A stretch of DNA of 64,000 bases from Phoebastria nigripes. Lineage: Eukaryota; Chordata; Aves; Procellariiformes; Diomedeidae. The stretch is taken from assembly GCA_035582835.1 (NCBI GenBank), contig JAYKAV010000944.1:1405499-1469498 (forward strand). Direction: 5' to 3'. The notes under the pieces are model-generated. The model did no database searches. It saw only the letters and a program-made list of their open reading frames with translations, and was not told the DNA's origin. Both the position numbers and the translations under genes were made by a program. How positions within the stretch are numbered: the first letter of the stretch is position 1; every line of letters begins with the position of its first letter. This document shows, piece after piece, positions 1 to 11,969 of this stretch.

Positions 1-448
<448 letters not shown>

Positions 449-1025
449 GCCATGGTCCCACCAGTGCCTAGGGACAGATCTGGAGGAAAGCCACCATCCC
501 GCACAGCCCGGCGATAGCTCGTTTCAGGCCCTTCCCTTTCTCCATTGTGCCACCAAGATGCATTTGGAGATGGGGAATGAGGAGGGACATGAGGGAGGTG
601 GATGCTGCCAGCTCTGTGGTTATCATGGAGACTAAAGAGGTGGCTGAGAGCTGGCACAGCTCCTTCCCCATCCACCTTGGAGGTCTGTACCCACTTCGCA
701 GACATCGCCTCTGACACGAAGGACAACACACTCCTTTGTGACCCACCCAGAGAAAGAAAAACCCCTGAGCCCTGCAACTGCATCCCCAAGAAGAGGGGCC
801 CATGGCCGGGGTGGTGGTATGAGGGGTGCACAATCTCTCCCCACCTTCTGATGCCACTGCTGGCAATACTACAACCCCTTTCATGCTACGGTCAGGGGTG
901 GGAACGTGTCCCATCTGCACCTCCTTGGGCATGCCAGGCCCCCAAGCTCTGGAGTAATCTCTCCAGGTGGTGCCACCCCTCTGCCCCAGGTCAATAGGTC
1001 AATAATAAACAACTGAATACGACTG
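449..1025 (+). other. BLK: BLK 3' untranslated region
   Basis: This is non-coding sequence from the stop codon to the expected cleavage site 10-30 bases past the AATAAA at 1004-1009. A T-rich stretch (about 1022-1042) follows the signal, as expected downstream of a poly(A) site. The short open frames here in both strands look like chance. A second AATAAA at 1319-1324, leading into an A-run, could serve a longer transcript, but no downstream T/GT-rich element is obvious there. Confidence 0.75.
1004..1009 (+). terminator. BLK: Polyadenylation signal AATAAA for BLK
   Basis: A canonical AATAAA hexamer lies about 555 bases past the stop codon, followed within 15-35 bases by a T-rich element (ctgtttcccatttcttta). 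Confidence 0.75.
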
Positions 1026-1306
1026 TTTCCCATTTCTTTATTCGGACGTCAGGGCAAGAACAGGCCCCTGTGCTTCCCGTGCCCACCCCCAGCCCACGGA
1101 GGAGAAGGGGAGAGGCCATGGGGCTCCCTGGGCAGCTTGGGGTGATGCTGGGGTGGTAGCCGGGGTGGGAAGGGGGGATGCCCGGGGTGCATCCCACCGA
1201 CCGCCAGCACAGGAGGCCTTGGAGCCCCGAGGCAGAAGAGATGTTCGTGGTGTGGCCACGAGATGTCCCTCCTTCCCCGCAAATCTGGGTGGCTCCTGCC
1301 ACCCAG
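1020..1306 (-). other. Possible terminal exon of a convergent transcript
   Basis: On the minus strand a long pyrimidine tract (complement of the A-run and G-run at 1311-1334) ends in CACCAG at 1312-1307, which reads as a strong splice acceptor. About 265 bases later comes a canonical AATAAA (1042-1037). The roughly 285-base exon between is GC-rich. All three frames stay open through most of it, with stops just before or inside the AATAAA, so no frame can be chosen and no protein family is recognised. If real, this would be the last exon of a minus-strand gene or long non-coding RNA whose 3' end overlaps that of BLK. It could also be a chance pairing of a poly-A/G tract with a hexamer. Confidence 0.25.
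1037..1042 (-). terminator. Minus-strand polyadenylation hexamer AATAAA
   Basis: TTTATT on the plus strand reads AATAAA on the minus strand. It sits only 28 bases from the BLK signal and in the opposite orientation. The minus-strand sequence beyond it contains a T/GT-rich stretch (ttgtttattattg), as expected of a functional poly(A) site. Confidence 0.35.
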
Positions 1307-1342
1307 CTGGTGGGGGGGAATAAAAAAAAAAAAATTAAAATA

Positions 1343-4049
1343 TCCAAAAAATAAAAAATACCCTCCCTGCTTTGCTGAGCCCTTCATTGCACAAGCTCCT
1401 GATGCGGCATCGGTGCATCATGCCAGCCCCACAGCAGGGCACCAGCACCAGCACCAAGCAGGTTCAAATGCCCTTTCCCTGCTCTCCAATGCATCTCACT
1501 GCTCCGGGGTTAATGCCCATGTCAGGCTGCAGGGTGGTCTCCGATCAGCAGTTGCGCTGGGTTGGGGAGTGGAGGATGAAGNAATGAGGCACAGATGGCC
1601 CACTGAAGGGGTGTGAGGACCACAGGAGCGAGCACCAGGCTGGGACCCAGGTGGACTCCCCTTCAGGTTATGGCGCTGAGCAGCATCTTCCCGGGGTGCT
1701 TGGTCTGCTGTTTTCTACCCCATGAACCAGATTTTGAGTCCTTCTGTAGAGGCTGCTTTTCATAGTGTAACAAGGATGCTATGAGAAAGAAACAGCAGAG
1801 ANAACCCGTGTGCCAGAAAAAATACCTGACCATCACCAACACGTGACACAGAGCTACCTGTGCAAGCCACTGCTGCAAGAGAACCTAGAAGGAAAAAGGA
1901 GTGGGAAGATTCATAACAAAGCTGTAGGGACAACTGGGCTACCAGCAGCTACATTCAGTCCAAGGCCTTGATCTTCAGTGCCATAATGCCCCTATCCGTC
2001 ACCTGTGATGCGACAAAATCCCCCACCGTGATGACAGCATCACTTCCCAGGTGTTCCCGATGGGATGAAGTGCTTGTGTGGGCATGAACAGCACTTTGCC
2101 CGGCTTCAAATGCTGTTTATCCCTCCTTTGCAGACCCACAACTGGGAGAAAGAGGACATAGGGACTGGTTTAGCATTCACAGGAGGCCAGTGTCTGGAAA
2201 TGGCTGGTTTGCACATCTTGGAAATGTCATTCCCTGCATCCTCAGGAGGGAAGGGGGATTTAATAGCAGAAAACAAGTGTCCCAGACCAGGAGGAAGGGA
2301 ACTGGGTGAGATGATCCAGTCTCAGAAATCCTAGATCTAGTGGAGACACCCTAGGGTGTCCAGGATGTTTCCACNGGGCTGGTAGATAGGGATCTATGAG
2401 AGACCTGCACCGTTCTAGGACTGCATCTGGGGCTGGATGGGAAACCTCAGGGTGTGGAAAAGAGCATTAGACATCTGTGTGCAGGAGGTGGGATTTCACC
2501 CCCGCAAAGCATCCAAACNGGGAGGTGAATCAACCCCTGGTGTCTCAGAGATCTTTTCTTATCCCACCCATAACACATCTGATCTGCAACTGCTTTCTAC
2601 AACAGCTTCGCTCCTCATGGAAGAAGATTAATTTTCCTCCCAAGCATTTCTGTGAGCCATCAAAAATCTTCTTCCGATTCAACATGAACAGCTGGGGAGC
2701 AGCCGTGTGGCCAGGGCTTGGACAAGGTTACATAGACCTCTTTATCGAATCATCAGCAAACCTTGTCCACCCATCTCCATCTTCACAACCTGGTTCCTGG
2801 GCCCCCTGAGCCCAGTGCTAGTAGGTCCTAGAGCTAATTTAAGATGAATAAGGCTTGGTCCACTTGTTTCATGGTTCCAAGGGACAAGTTATATGTGCTA
2901 TAACTATACAAAGCCCGTTTTAAACAAGAAGTCATTTATCCAATAATTTCACTGGACTTGAAGAAACAGTCTTTCCCCTTGCTTGAACTCCAGCCTGGTC
3001 TTTCACATTCACCAGGAACTCCATGCAGGACTAGCAGATTTCTGTTACTGAGGTGACACACTGCAAATAAAAACAAATGAAAGATATATGACTCCTTGGC
3101 TGTAAATATTTTATTGAACTGAAAACTGTGGATCATTTGTGCTGGAGCAAACCAGGAAGAAGAGTTACAGGGTGTCTGCTAAGCACTTGTGCATTTCATT
3201 ATCACTGAAGGCCAAAGAGTCAAGTATTGTAGCTCAATTTAGAAAGGAAATGGATATTTTTATGGCCAATAGCAACACGTGGCCAAGCCCAGGGTGAACA
3301 TAACAAAGAGACTGTAAGCTGTGCTTCCTCTGCACTGGACACCATAGCCTTTTTTATTCATGCTGCAGAAACATTTGTTGAATTTTGTTCCCTGCCACGC
3401 CTGTGATAAATGGATGGGGCAGACACTCACCTGGCTGCATAGTCATGTGTGCTTCCACCACAAAGCCATTGCAGAAGCCACTGGCAACTCTCTTTTTGCT
3501 TAGGGGAGTGAGGCTGGGGGCTGTGCCACCAACTTGAGTCTCTCCAGGGGGTGGAGGGAGACCATGAGCCCCGTGAGCAGCCATGGTTTTACGCAACAGN
3601 CACCAAAACCACTGTGAAACGGACCCCACAGCTCCACCACAGCAGAGGTCATTCAGTTGGAGAGAAAAGGACCTGCACTCCAGTCTGCATCTTGGACATG
3701 TACATCAGGGACCTCAGTCAAAAACCCAGGTGAGAAGTGGGATGCTGTCTCCTGTGACCTCCAGCCCAGGAGGCAACTGTACTCCAGGGAACCAGGATGT
3801 CGGCAATGGTCCCAGCAAGCTCTGCAAGAGCCCCTTCACTCCCATACCTACCTGGCGGCCTAAGAGGTGTCTCTTCACCATGGGTAACCTCCAGCCAGAG
3901 GCTCACAGGTGGGTCTCAGAGCACGAGAAATGTGGTAATAGTGATCCAGGTTCTCACACTCAGTTTGTGAGATCTTGAGTGGTCTGCAGCAGGGACCCTA
4001 TCACTCACACAAACAGCTCAGTTACAAGGACCATTTGGAGCTACCCAAG
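1343..4049. other. Intergenic sequence, no gene recognised
   Basis: It starts with an A-rich tail after 1319. No exon, RNA gene or family-level repeat was recognised. The short open frames have no domain or biased codon pattern. The only ordered element seen is the perfect palindrome at 2345-2360. Confidence 0.6.
2345..2360. repeat. 16-bp perfect palindrome GACACCCTAGGGTGTC
   Basis: The sequence equals its own reverse complement over all 16 bases. It has no flanking direct repeat and no known consensus that I can name. One such palindrome is expected by chance in roughly this amount of DNA, so it may be incidental. Confidence 0.8.
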
Positions 4050-4160
4050 AAGAGCATGTTGTTTATTTTGTACAGGCATCGGGCTGTGCAAAGTGTTTTA
4101 AAAGATAAGAGGCAATTCCTGCCATAAACAGAGTACGAACTGAATGGCCAAGACAAGGAT
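4050..4160 (+). repeat. Ancient LINE/SINE 3' fragment (L2/CR1-like)
   Basis: The stretch reads like the degenerate amniote repeat tail with a 'fall at a tabulated count' wording: ttattttgtacaggca, then gtgcaaagtgtttta, then aattcctgccataaacagag, then an A-rich end. The family assignment is from memory of this common old element and is approximate. It contains one GATAAG motif. Confidence 0.35.
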
Positions 4161-4234
4161 TAAAAGGGGTACCTAATGATATGTATCTTGCATAACAACC
4201 AAGATAGTCCTTTAATTTCTTCCCCAGGTGTCAG

Positions 4235-4289
4235 GTGGTCTTTCCAAAGACCACTGGAATGGTCTTTCCAATTCTCATACGGAAAGACC
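4235..4289. repeat. Nested inverted repeats built on GGTCTTTCC
   Basis: GTGGTCTTT (4235-4243) and AAAGACCAC (4246-4254) form a 9-bp stem with a 2-base centre. GGTCTTTCC (4261-4269) pairs with GGAAAGACC (4281-4289) in a second 9-bp stem with an 11-base loop. The core GGTCTTTCC thus occurs twice directly and once inverted in 55 bases. Function unknown. Confidence 0.75.
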
Positions 4290-5958
4290 CAAATCTCCGT
4301 TATTGGACTTTGCTACTGCTTTCCCATGCAGCCTTGGTCCTGTTACCTCATCCCCATCCCCTGTCTGAAATTTCATCTGTGCAGGTAATGTTTGGTCTTC
4401 TATTGGTGTGGAGTTCATCTGCATGAACACCCTCTTTGCGAGTGGTTTGAGGCACTGGAGGGAAGGTTTCTGTGGTATTTCTCAGTTCTCCACCTAACAG
4501 ATGTGGAAATACCCTCGTGGCTGCAGTGTAAAACCTTCTCCAGGCAATACCTGTGCACTCATCTTAGCAAAGCAGAAAGTGCATCTGGAAACTTGGAGCT
4601 AGGGCCAGGGGGTGAGAAAGAAATCATCAGGTCCTCAGGGGAGAGAGGTGGGAGCGAGAGGGAGAGCAAAGGAAAACCAGTGAGAGGGCAGGGCTGCGGG
4701 GAGCAGCAGCACTGAGGAAATCAGGTGGCTTCTCTGATGTCTAGTAAGGTGTGAGCTCCAGCTGAGGCTTTTCCCATCACCCAGACATTCATTGCAATGT
4801 GGATTTTCTCATGTCTAATAAAAGATTAAGCATAGCATACACTATAGGCTTTCCTGAATGTCTTTAGAAAGCTGGGTTAAAATCAGAGCAGGATAAGAAA
4901 ATTAGCTGAGATGGAAGAGCAGAGCANGGAGAAGGAAAAGGAGGGAGCACATAGCCCTGCCCAGGGTGTGAAGACCTAGGGGCTTCTCAAGAAAGGCTCT
5001 TCTACTCTCTTCTTTCTCCCCATGCTATATTAACACCCTGATCTGCCTGACTCTGGCTCACACTGCAACCCTGTGTCTGCAGGACTCAGCCAGGGCAGGG
5101 GTAAAGAAGAAAAGTCCATTACATTTCCAGATCTCTGGCTAATGGGGGAGCTGGTACCCTTTTTGGGAAGGAAGTTGCCCACCAGAGAGAGGTCTGCATC
5201 TACTTTAACAGGCTGCAGCTGGACCCTGGAGCTGTGAGGTGGGTTTGGTTGGCTAGTGTAAAGCAAAAGCAAAGCAGCGATGTATTTAAGTCACATCCTG
5301 GGAAATGAGCTTTTTTCAACACCATCCCATGCTAAGCTCTTGTTTGGTCCTGAGCAGAATAGCATTGGCAGGTACAGCCTCACCAATAGTGCACGCTGGC
5401 ATGTACCAGGAGCTCAGGACCTCTCCCAGGGTGATAAAGAGCCTGGCACCCTGAGGATCTGAGTGTCCCCACCCATTCCATGCCGGACAGGGTGCCTGGA
5501 GCTTGCCATGCTGCCACCGAAAACCGAGGCAGGGTTGCCAGGGAAGGGAGGTGGTGAGGAGCCCTCACCTCGCTCTGGCTTATCTCCACCCACACATGGC
5601 AGAGCAAATATCCCCTGGCAAATACTGCAGAGCAAACAAGGGCATCAATGTCCTGCCAGGCTGAGCTCTGGTCTCCAAGCTGCTCCACCAAAGGGAACAA
5701 TGACCACTTTTTGCCAGGAGGGCCACCTCTCTGGCCAGGCAGCTAGCTAGCCTAGTGCTTACAGCCAAGGAAGACTTCATCTAGCTTGCTTCTCCAAGAA
5801 GTCTTGGTTCAGAGCATCCCCAAGGGCTGATGAAGCTCCAGGCTGGGTCTGAAAAGTGTGGGTGGCCATCCTTGAGCACTCCCTAACNGAAGGAGAGGTT
5901 GGGGCCATGCGTCACAGCCAGGCTGTGTGGGTGGCAGAGAGTAGAGATGTGTTACTGA
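4290..5958. other. Intergenic sequence, nothing recognised
   Basis: No exon, repeat family or RNA gene could be supported here. AATAAA-like words occur (for example near 4818) without a linked exon. Confidence 0.55.
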
Positions 5959-6837
5959 TGTGAAGCAGAGACAGAGTCCTCAGCAAATCTGCCCAAGGAA
6001 AGGACTCTCCATCCCCACTCAGTGCAACATCCCATCTCTGCCAGCAGCCAGAAAAACCCTCCACGGATAACAAGGCTCAAGGGGAGCATTTTCTTTATAT
6101 GCTCAGGGCCCATGGCTGCTCCAGAGAGGTTTGTGGGATCTGTCAAAGACACTTCCTTCAGTCCTGCTGGGTTGCAGGCAGGAGGGCTGGAGCTGTTTCT
6201 GGAAGATTACCCATCCCTCGGTGATTTTAGTCAGGTGTTACGACACCATCCCTCGGCTCGGGAAGCCTCTAAATTGCTGATTTCCTTGTTCTGCTCTCCC
6301 AGGACTCTTGTAGCACCCTTCTTCTGTTCCACCCATGGCATCTGCAATTGCCCGCTGCTGGAGACAGGCTTTGCTGTGACCTGCCTTGGGTGCTCCTTTT
6401 CTAGGCTGCTTCCAGACCTCCTTTCTCCAGAGTTTCCTTCCCCACCAATCTGTTCAAGGTCACTCCCAGTTAAAATTAGCAGCTTATTCAACGTTGGAGA
6501 GAAGGGACGGCCAACTTCCCTGGCCCGCCTGCAATCCTGGGAGCTGGCGTCAGGGGATCCTGCTCCGTCTCCCCTTGTAGGTGAGGGAGCCTGTGCTTGC
6601 TGTCCTCGCGGTCATAAACAAAGGACTTGCAGCCAGCTCGCCCTCTCTGCCTTAAATCTGAGCTCCAGATCTGTGCCAGCAAAGCAGGAGGAAGGAGCGT
6701 CTCCCCNGAGTCTCCAGTTCCCACCACCATCCTCTGAATGCCAGATGTCACCCCCGTTGTACCCAAGCCAGACCTTCTACAGATCATGTCTCCGTGATAG
6801 CAAGAGAGTTCCCCCAGCCTTTCAAATCTATATTTAA
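5959..6837 (+). other. Unusually long open frame, no family recognised
   Basis: The frame is free of stops from 5959 to the TAA at 6835-6837, about 292 codons. The first ATG in good context (gcccATGg) is at 6112 and gives 241 residues. The product is rich in Ser, Pro and Leu and cysteine-bearing, with no signal peptide, membrane segment or repeat that I can see. One codon contains an N. A strong acceptor-like pyrimidine tract ending in CAG lies just downstream (6862-6895), and a donor-like GTAATG at 6946 would bound a 50-base exon. Without homology or conservation, chance openness of stop-poor DNA or a non-coding RNA exon is more likely than a protein gene. Confidence 0.15.
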
Positions 6838-9800
6838 CTCGTCCTCACCTGATCCCTCTTCCTGGCCTTTTTATCTTTCTTTTCTTTTTATCCAGGGCAG
6901 GCTGAAGCCACAGGGTGGAGATAGCAGAAAGGCAGCCGCAGCAGGGTAATGGGAGTTTTGCTGTGGTCAGTCCGCTGCCCTGGGTTGGGGATGCTCAGGG
7001 GTGTGATGTCTGGTCCACCAAGAAAGGGCACAGATGGTAAAGGGAATCAGGGCCTCAATCCCATCTTGGTGCATAGCCCAGGAAAGCATCCCCTGCCCCA
7101 TGCAGCAGTAACTCTCACGTAGCTTGTCCCTTGGTAACATATGCACCAAAATTTGGCCCCAAGGAGAAAGAGCATCCTTGTTTTCCTGATGTACCAGTCA
7201 GGGCATCTCCTCTAGGCTGAAATCAACCCTGAACTCAAACATTGGTGCATGAGCCACTGGTAGCCGATGTGGGCAACAGAGTAATGGCAGAAAAAAGGGA
7301 AATCGTGTGCACCTCACTAGGAAGAATGAATGAGCATGGTCGCCTTACCTTTGCACTGGGCAGCTGTGAATGAAAATCACTGTGGTGGCACTGCTTGAGA
7401 GAGGATATTCTTCAAAAATAGAGGTGTTTCCAATATTAGAAAGAAGCCAAGAGAAACTGCTGTAACACCCAAGCCTTTCCTTATCACTAAATGCCACCTG
7501 GAATATCTGGACAAAACCAAGTTTTTCACAGAGAAAATATGCTCACTTGAATCAAAGCTGTCAGGCAGACTCTTGGGATGGACAAACAGCCACAAATGAG
7601 AGGTAGGAGAGATTCATACCACAGAAGCTAGGGGTTTGGTGGACTTCCTGGGGCAAAACCTGGATATCTGGAATGCTAAATGCCCAGCCTCGTGGTTAGT
7701 GCCTTGGAGAACAGCTATTGGGGTGAAACTCCTGTGCTACAAATCTCCTACACAAAGGGGAAGAGCTGGAAAGGATGAGGTTAAGAGAAGCTGTCCTGGA
7801 CTAGCAGAGCATCATCATCTGGGTCTAGAGAGCAGGGCCTTGGGGACGTGGTTCCTCTGAACCCTTGTCCTTCTGGCAGCACTGCTGAACCCTGTATCAC
7901 CCAGCTTCTGGCCACCCAGTGAGGGAGGAAAGTGTCTCTTGCTGTAGCCCTGATTCCCTGGCCAGAAGGGTGAAGATCGCAGAGGTATTATGTTCCTGTG
8001 AGCTTCAAGGAAATGGGCAGCTGAGGAGAAGAGAGAGCTCATGGATGTCCCTTCTGAGGGAAAGCCTGTAGCATGAGCACAGCCCTTATTACAGGAGCTG
8101 AAAGAGATGTTATGAATGCCCCAGATGCAGAAAAAGCTTCAGATTGGAGGATGCATCTTATTAGACAACAAATAATCCAACTGCAAGGACTCCCCCCATT
8201 GAGAATACAGTTCATTCACCCACATTTCCCAAAACACCTCATCTGAATGGAAAACTTATTGGTGGTCCACTCAGGTGGACCATGAAAACATTTCCAAAAT
8301 CTCAAAAATACTGCAACAGCAGGAAAAAGTCACTTCTCCAAATCTTCTCTCTGTATCTTGACGCATCATGTGCCCCTGTGGACTACTTACAACAAGATCC
8401 CTCACAAAGCTTTGGAGAGCAACAGTTTTATTTCAGTCTCTGCACAATCTTTCTGGTCTTGTCTTGCAGCTTTGATTCCGGCTCTTCCTTCCCAAAGGTG
8501 CCACTCTTTTGAGGAAATTCTTCACAGTGAGGTGCAAAACAGAGGTCCCTGGAAACTAGTCAAGGTGCTGAGTCCTTTTGACAGCCAAGCCTGGACAATG
8601 TGGGCCCCAGGATGGGGTACCTTGCTTAGCTCTCATGTTGATACCCAACTCAGGTATTAACAATACATCTTTCTTTTGGTTTCATGAGGGCCTGAAACAT
8701 TATTACTTCTGGATTTAGACATGGTGGTGGTCACCACTACTCCATCAAGGGCCAGCAGGCAGTAACAGGGAGATGGGGTGCAATTACCACTCATAGTGAA
8801 GTCTCTGAAGGACAAAAACAGTAAATGTGATAGGGAAGGTCATGCTCTGAAGAAGGTTCAGTGCACGTAGGTATGGAGCCATTCATGTGGACCCACTTGC
8901 CCAGAAATGGGAGCTACAGCCCTATTGGTGTCTGGGAATGAGGACACCTAGTCTGGACGTATCTGCTACCTCTGGTATTTGACGCTCACATACCTGCATC
9001 CCTCTGTGTGTGACATTAACAGGGACTACAGTCAGTTTTCTGAGTTTTCCTGGAATTTGAGTGCCTGCCTGGGAGCTCTGAACAAATAGCAGAGGAACGG
9101 CTCCAGTGCAGGGATTTCATTGTATTTCCAAGTGGAGAGTGGCATGTAGGAACCCAGCCCAGAGCTGAGCTCACATGTTTTATTTGGGAAGAAACCCTTG
9201 CAAGAAAGATCTGGCCTGGCCTCCAGGTTCCCCTCTGCTACGAACTAGCAATGTGATGTGAGCAAGAACAGACCTTCTTCCCAGTGAGCCCTACATGCAT
9301 GGTCTGCTGCTCTCCCATGCCCCACAAGCTACGGGTCCCAACCAGGCCCCCAGCTTGCCCATAGGGATACATTAGGAAGGGTAAAGACTGGAGCTATATG
9401 GGGCAGTGCCCATCGCTAGGAGGATGTCCCTCTTGCAAAGAAGAAAGGCAGAACATAGAGCACCTCCAAGCCATAGGGATAAGCCTTGACTGGGGCACGT
9501 GCTCTTGCAAGCAGAGGGATGTTCAGCTGCTCTGAATCAGTAAATGCGAGAGCCTTTGCCCCGTGTTTTCTTGTCCAGACCAAACTTTCAGAACAATTGG
9601 TCTGTCCTGTCCAGGAGGTCAGTAATGAATATTACAACAAGCCCTTCTGCACTTGAAATTGGACCCTGCCCTACAGTGAGGATGTGCTCTGACCTTCCTT
9701 CTTCACCATCACCTTGCCTTTACCATCTTCAACCATGGACCTCAAAGGCCTTCCTTCTGCAGGACAAACACTGCTAGGGCTGTTCTGGGTGGTATTGACT

Positions 9801-11640
9801 CTCCAGTACCTTAAACTTTTGAGCCCACTCATTATGGCTGTGCTGGTAAACAAAAAAAGTACGTTGCCTGTCCTCTGGCCCTGAGGTCAGCTGGCCTGGT
9901 CTGGCCACATCCACACTATTAAGGTCTCTCAGCCTCCAGAACAGGGTGGACACATCCAACATACATTTTGGGAATGGTCCCTGGCGTGTGCTGTCTCCAG
10001 TCTGATGCCCAGGGATTGTTTGGGTCTATGCTAGTTGAGCTGGTCCAAGCTGATGCTGGGAGCGTGTTGACAATTTAGCAGTGCAGATGATCAAATTACT
10101 GGCTGTCTTGAATTTACTAGTACAGATATACCCACTAAGCCCAATTTTGCCTGAAATCACCAGCATTGTTTTTCATCTGGTGGACAGAGCCACCTTGCTC
10201 CATGGGCCAACACCACAGAGGAGGTTAATGAGCCCAACTGGATAGACTGGGAAAAAGCACCTCTGCCGTCTATGAGCTGGCAATTATTTATCCCAGGTGT
10301 TTAGATGCTCATATAGGTTCCCAGCCCTGGATCTATATGGGCCAGGAGCCCCCTGTGTAGACTGTATCTCTAGATCTCCTCTCCTTGAGCTGTGCAAGAT
10401 TGCCACACAGCTCACGTCGCACCGTAGGTGGTCCTCCAGCCCCACCGCATGGTCGCTTCCCTCTGATAACTCCGAGGTCTTAAAGGTCAACCCAAGGGCA
10501 GCGGGTGGACATGTATCAGCCAGCTTCGACATGCTGCACTCCAGGAGTAGCTGTGTTTAGACCCAACAACTCTCTGATCTTCAATAACCTGGCAGCAGCT
10601 TGTAAACAGTGGGCTTGACGTGATAGCATCCTCAGTGAGCAATTTACACCCTTCCCCCCAATCCCCCTACCCTCTTCTCACTCCCACAGCATTGGGAGCC
10701 TGAGGGAGAGGCATGCTCGGAGCCAAAATTACTAAGAGAGACTCAGCTTGTGGCTGAGTGTCAGCTACGGTGGGTTGGGAAGTTGGGGAGGGCTGAAGAG
10801 GTGGGAGCACTAATGTGTGTGTGTGCTCTACATGCACAGCTTTGTGTGTGCGGTGCTAGAGGAGCACTTATAGGTGCTTCTAAACCATTGCCCTGGTTTC
10901 CTTTCTTATGTATTTGGTCTAAAAAGAGTGGGACAGTGGAAGACTGTAAAGCCTTCAGCATGTACCTATAACATCCTAGCCCCAAGGTGTGACCTGCAAA
11001 TTGCAAATCTAAAGCTGGGATAAAAGCAACACCCACCAGGCTGGTGGTCTGAGCGTGCCTCCTGTTTCCCAGCCTCGGCTCCTTGTACACAAGTAAGGGA
11101 GGTCTGAGCCCTGGGGACGGGCCAGATTTTACTCAGAGGATTTCTCACAGCCTTGTCCCCCTTGGATGCAAAAGAACGGGATATCAGGATGGTTCACCAC
11201 AGGGGAAATGCCCAACCAATGTCCCCTTTGAAGCAGGAGGAGCTCACAAAGATGGACGGAGGGAAAGGGGACCATCACGTTGTTCTGTCTCACATTGAAA
11301 CATGAAAAACCCCTTTGAACCTCCATCTCCAAATTGTCCATCCTGCTTAGTCTGGCACAGGTCTGGCTTGGCCTGGCTAGCACTGACCCACATGAGTCCC
11401 AAGCATGGTTTGGGGGTTATCATGGGCCAGGGACCATTCCCAATAGTTGTTTTGAATGTGGCCATCCTTTTCCGAAGGTGAAGAGAGCTTCATAGGATGG
11501 ATCTAATCCATGCTGGTCTGTTTGCCTTCGGGACCAGAGAGTGAATGTACCCCCTATGCTCCTGTTCACCTCCACCTGGGAAGAAACTGAAGTAGGAGAA
11601 ATCAAAGGGCTCCCCAGCCGAGTCCCCCCCTTTCCGTTTT
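6838..11640. other. Intergenic sequence with minor structures
   Basis: A possible cryptic exon (6896-6945) follows the acceptor described for the preceding open frame. An 8-bp hairpin TGGTCCAC/GTGGACCA with loop TCAG lies at 8263-8282. Otherwise no gene, RNA or family repeat was recognised. Confidence 0.5.
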
Positions 11641-11702
11641 CCCCTAGCAAAGCAGCGAGGTGAAGGACACGGGACAGAGCCCAGCTGTGCCGGCTATTTC
11701 CA

Positions 11703-11832
11703 ATGCAGTCTCCCATGCAATCCCTGCTGGCGGCCCCACTCCTCCTCCTCCTCCTCCTCTTGCTTGGAGTAGGACTGCAAAACAAGCCAACCGTATCCCT
11801 GCTTGCTCCGGAGCCATTCCCCGGCGCTCAAG
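11703..11832 (+). other. Signal-peptide-like ORF ending at a phase-1 splice donor (candidate first exon)
   Basis: An ATG at 11703 opens a 43-residue stretch: a short uncharged N-region, the hydrophobic core LLAAPLLLLLLLLLGVGL, then a polar segment ending PEPFPGAQ. A donor-like AAG|GTAACA at 11832/11833 would end the exon in phase 1, the usual phase joining a secretion signal to an immunoglobulin or other extracellular domain. The poly-leucine core comes partly from a seven-unit CTC microsatellite, and the N-region has no basic residue, both of which argue for chance. About 380 bases on, an acceptor-like tract ending cccttcag (12203-12210) is followed in the matching phase by about 38 open codons with five cysteines and a stop at 12324-12326. 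No family is recognised. Confidence 0.15.
11739..11759. repeat. (CTC)7 microsatellite
   Basis: Seven perfect CTC units. They encode leucines in the plus frame of the candidate signal peptide and glutamates on the other strand. Confidence 0.9.
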
Positions 11833-11969
11833 GTAACAGGCAGCGCACATCTGCGCCCTGGCCCCCCTGCCCAACCCTCGCATCCCCATGGGAATGTTCT
11901 GTACCCGGGTGCAGGAGCGTCACGGTGGGGAGCTGCCTGCGTCAGGCTCTCCTGCCGCAGAGACCTTGA

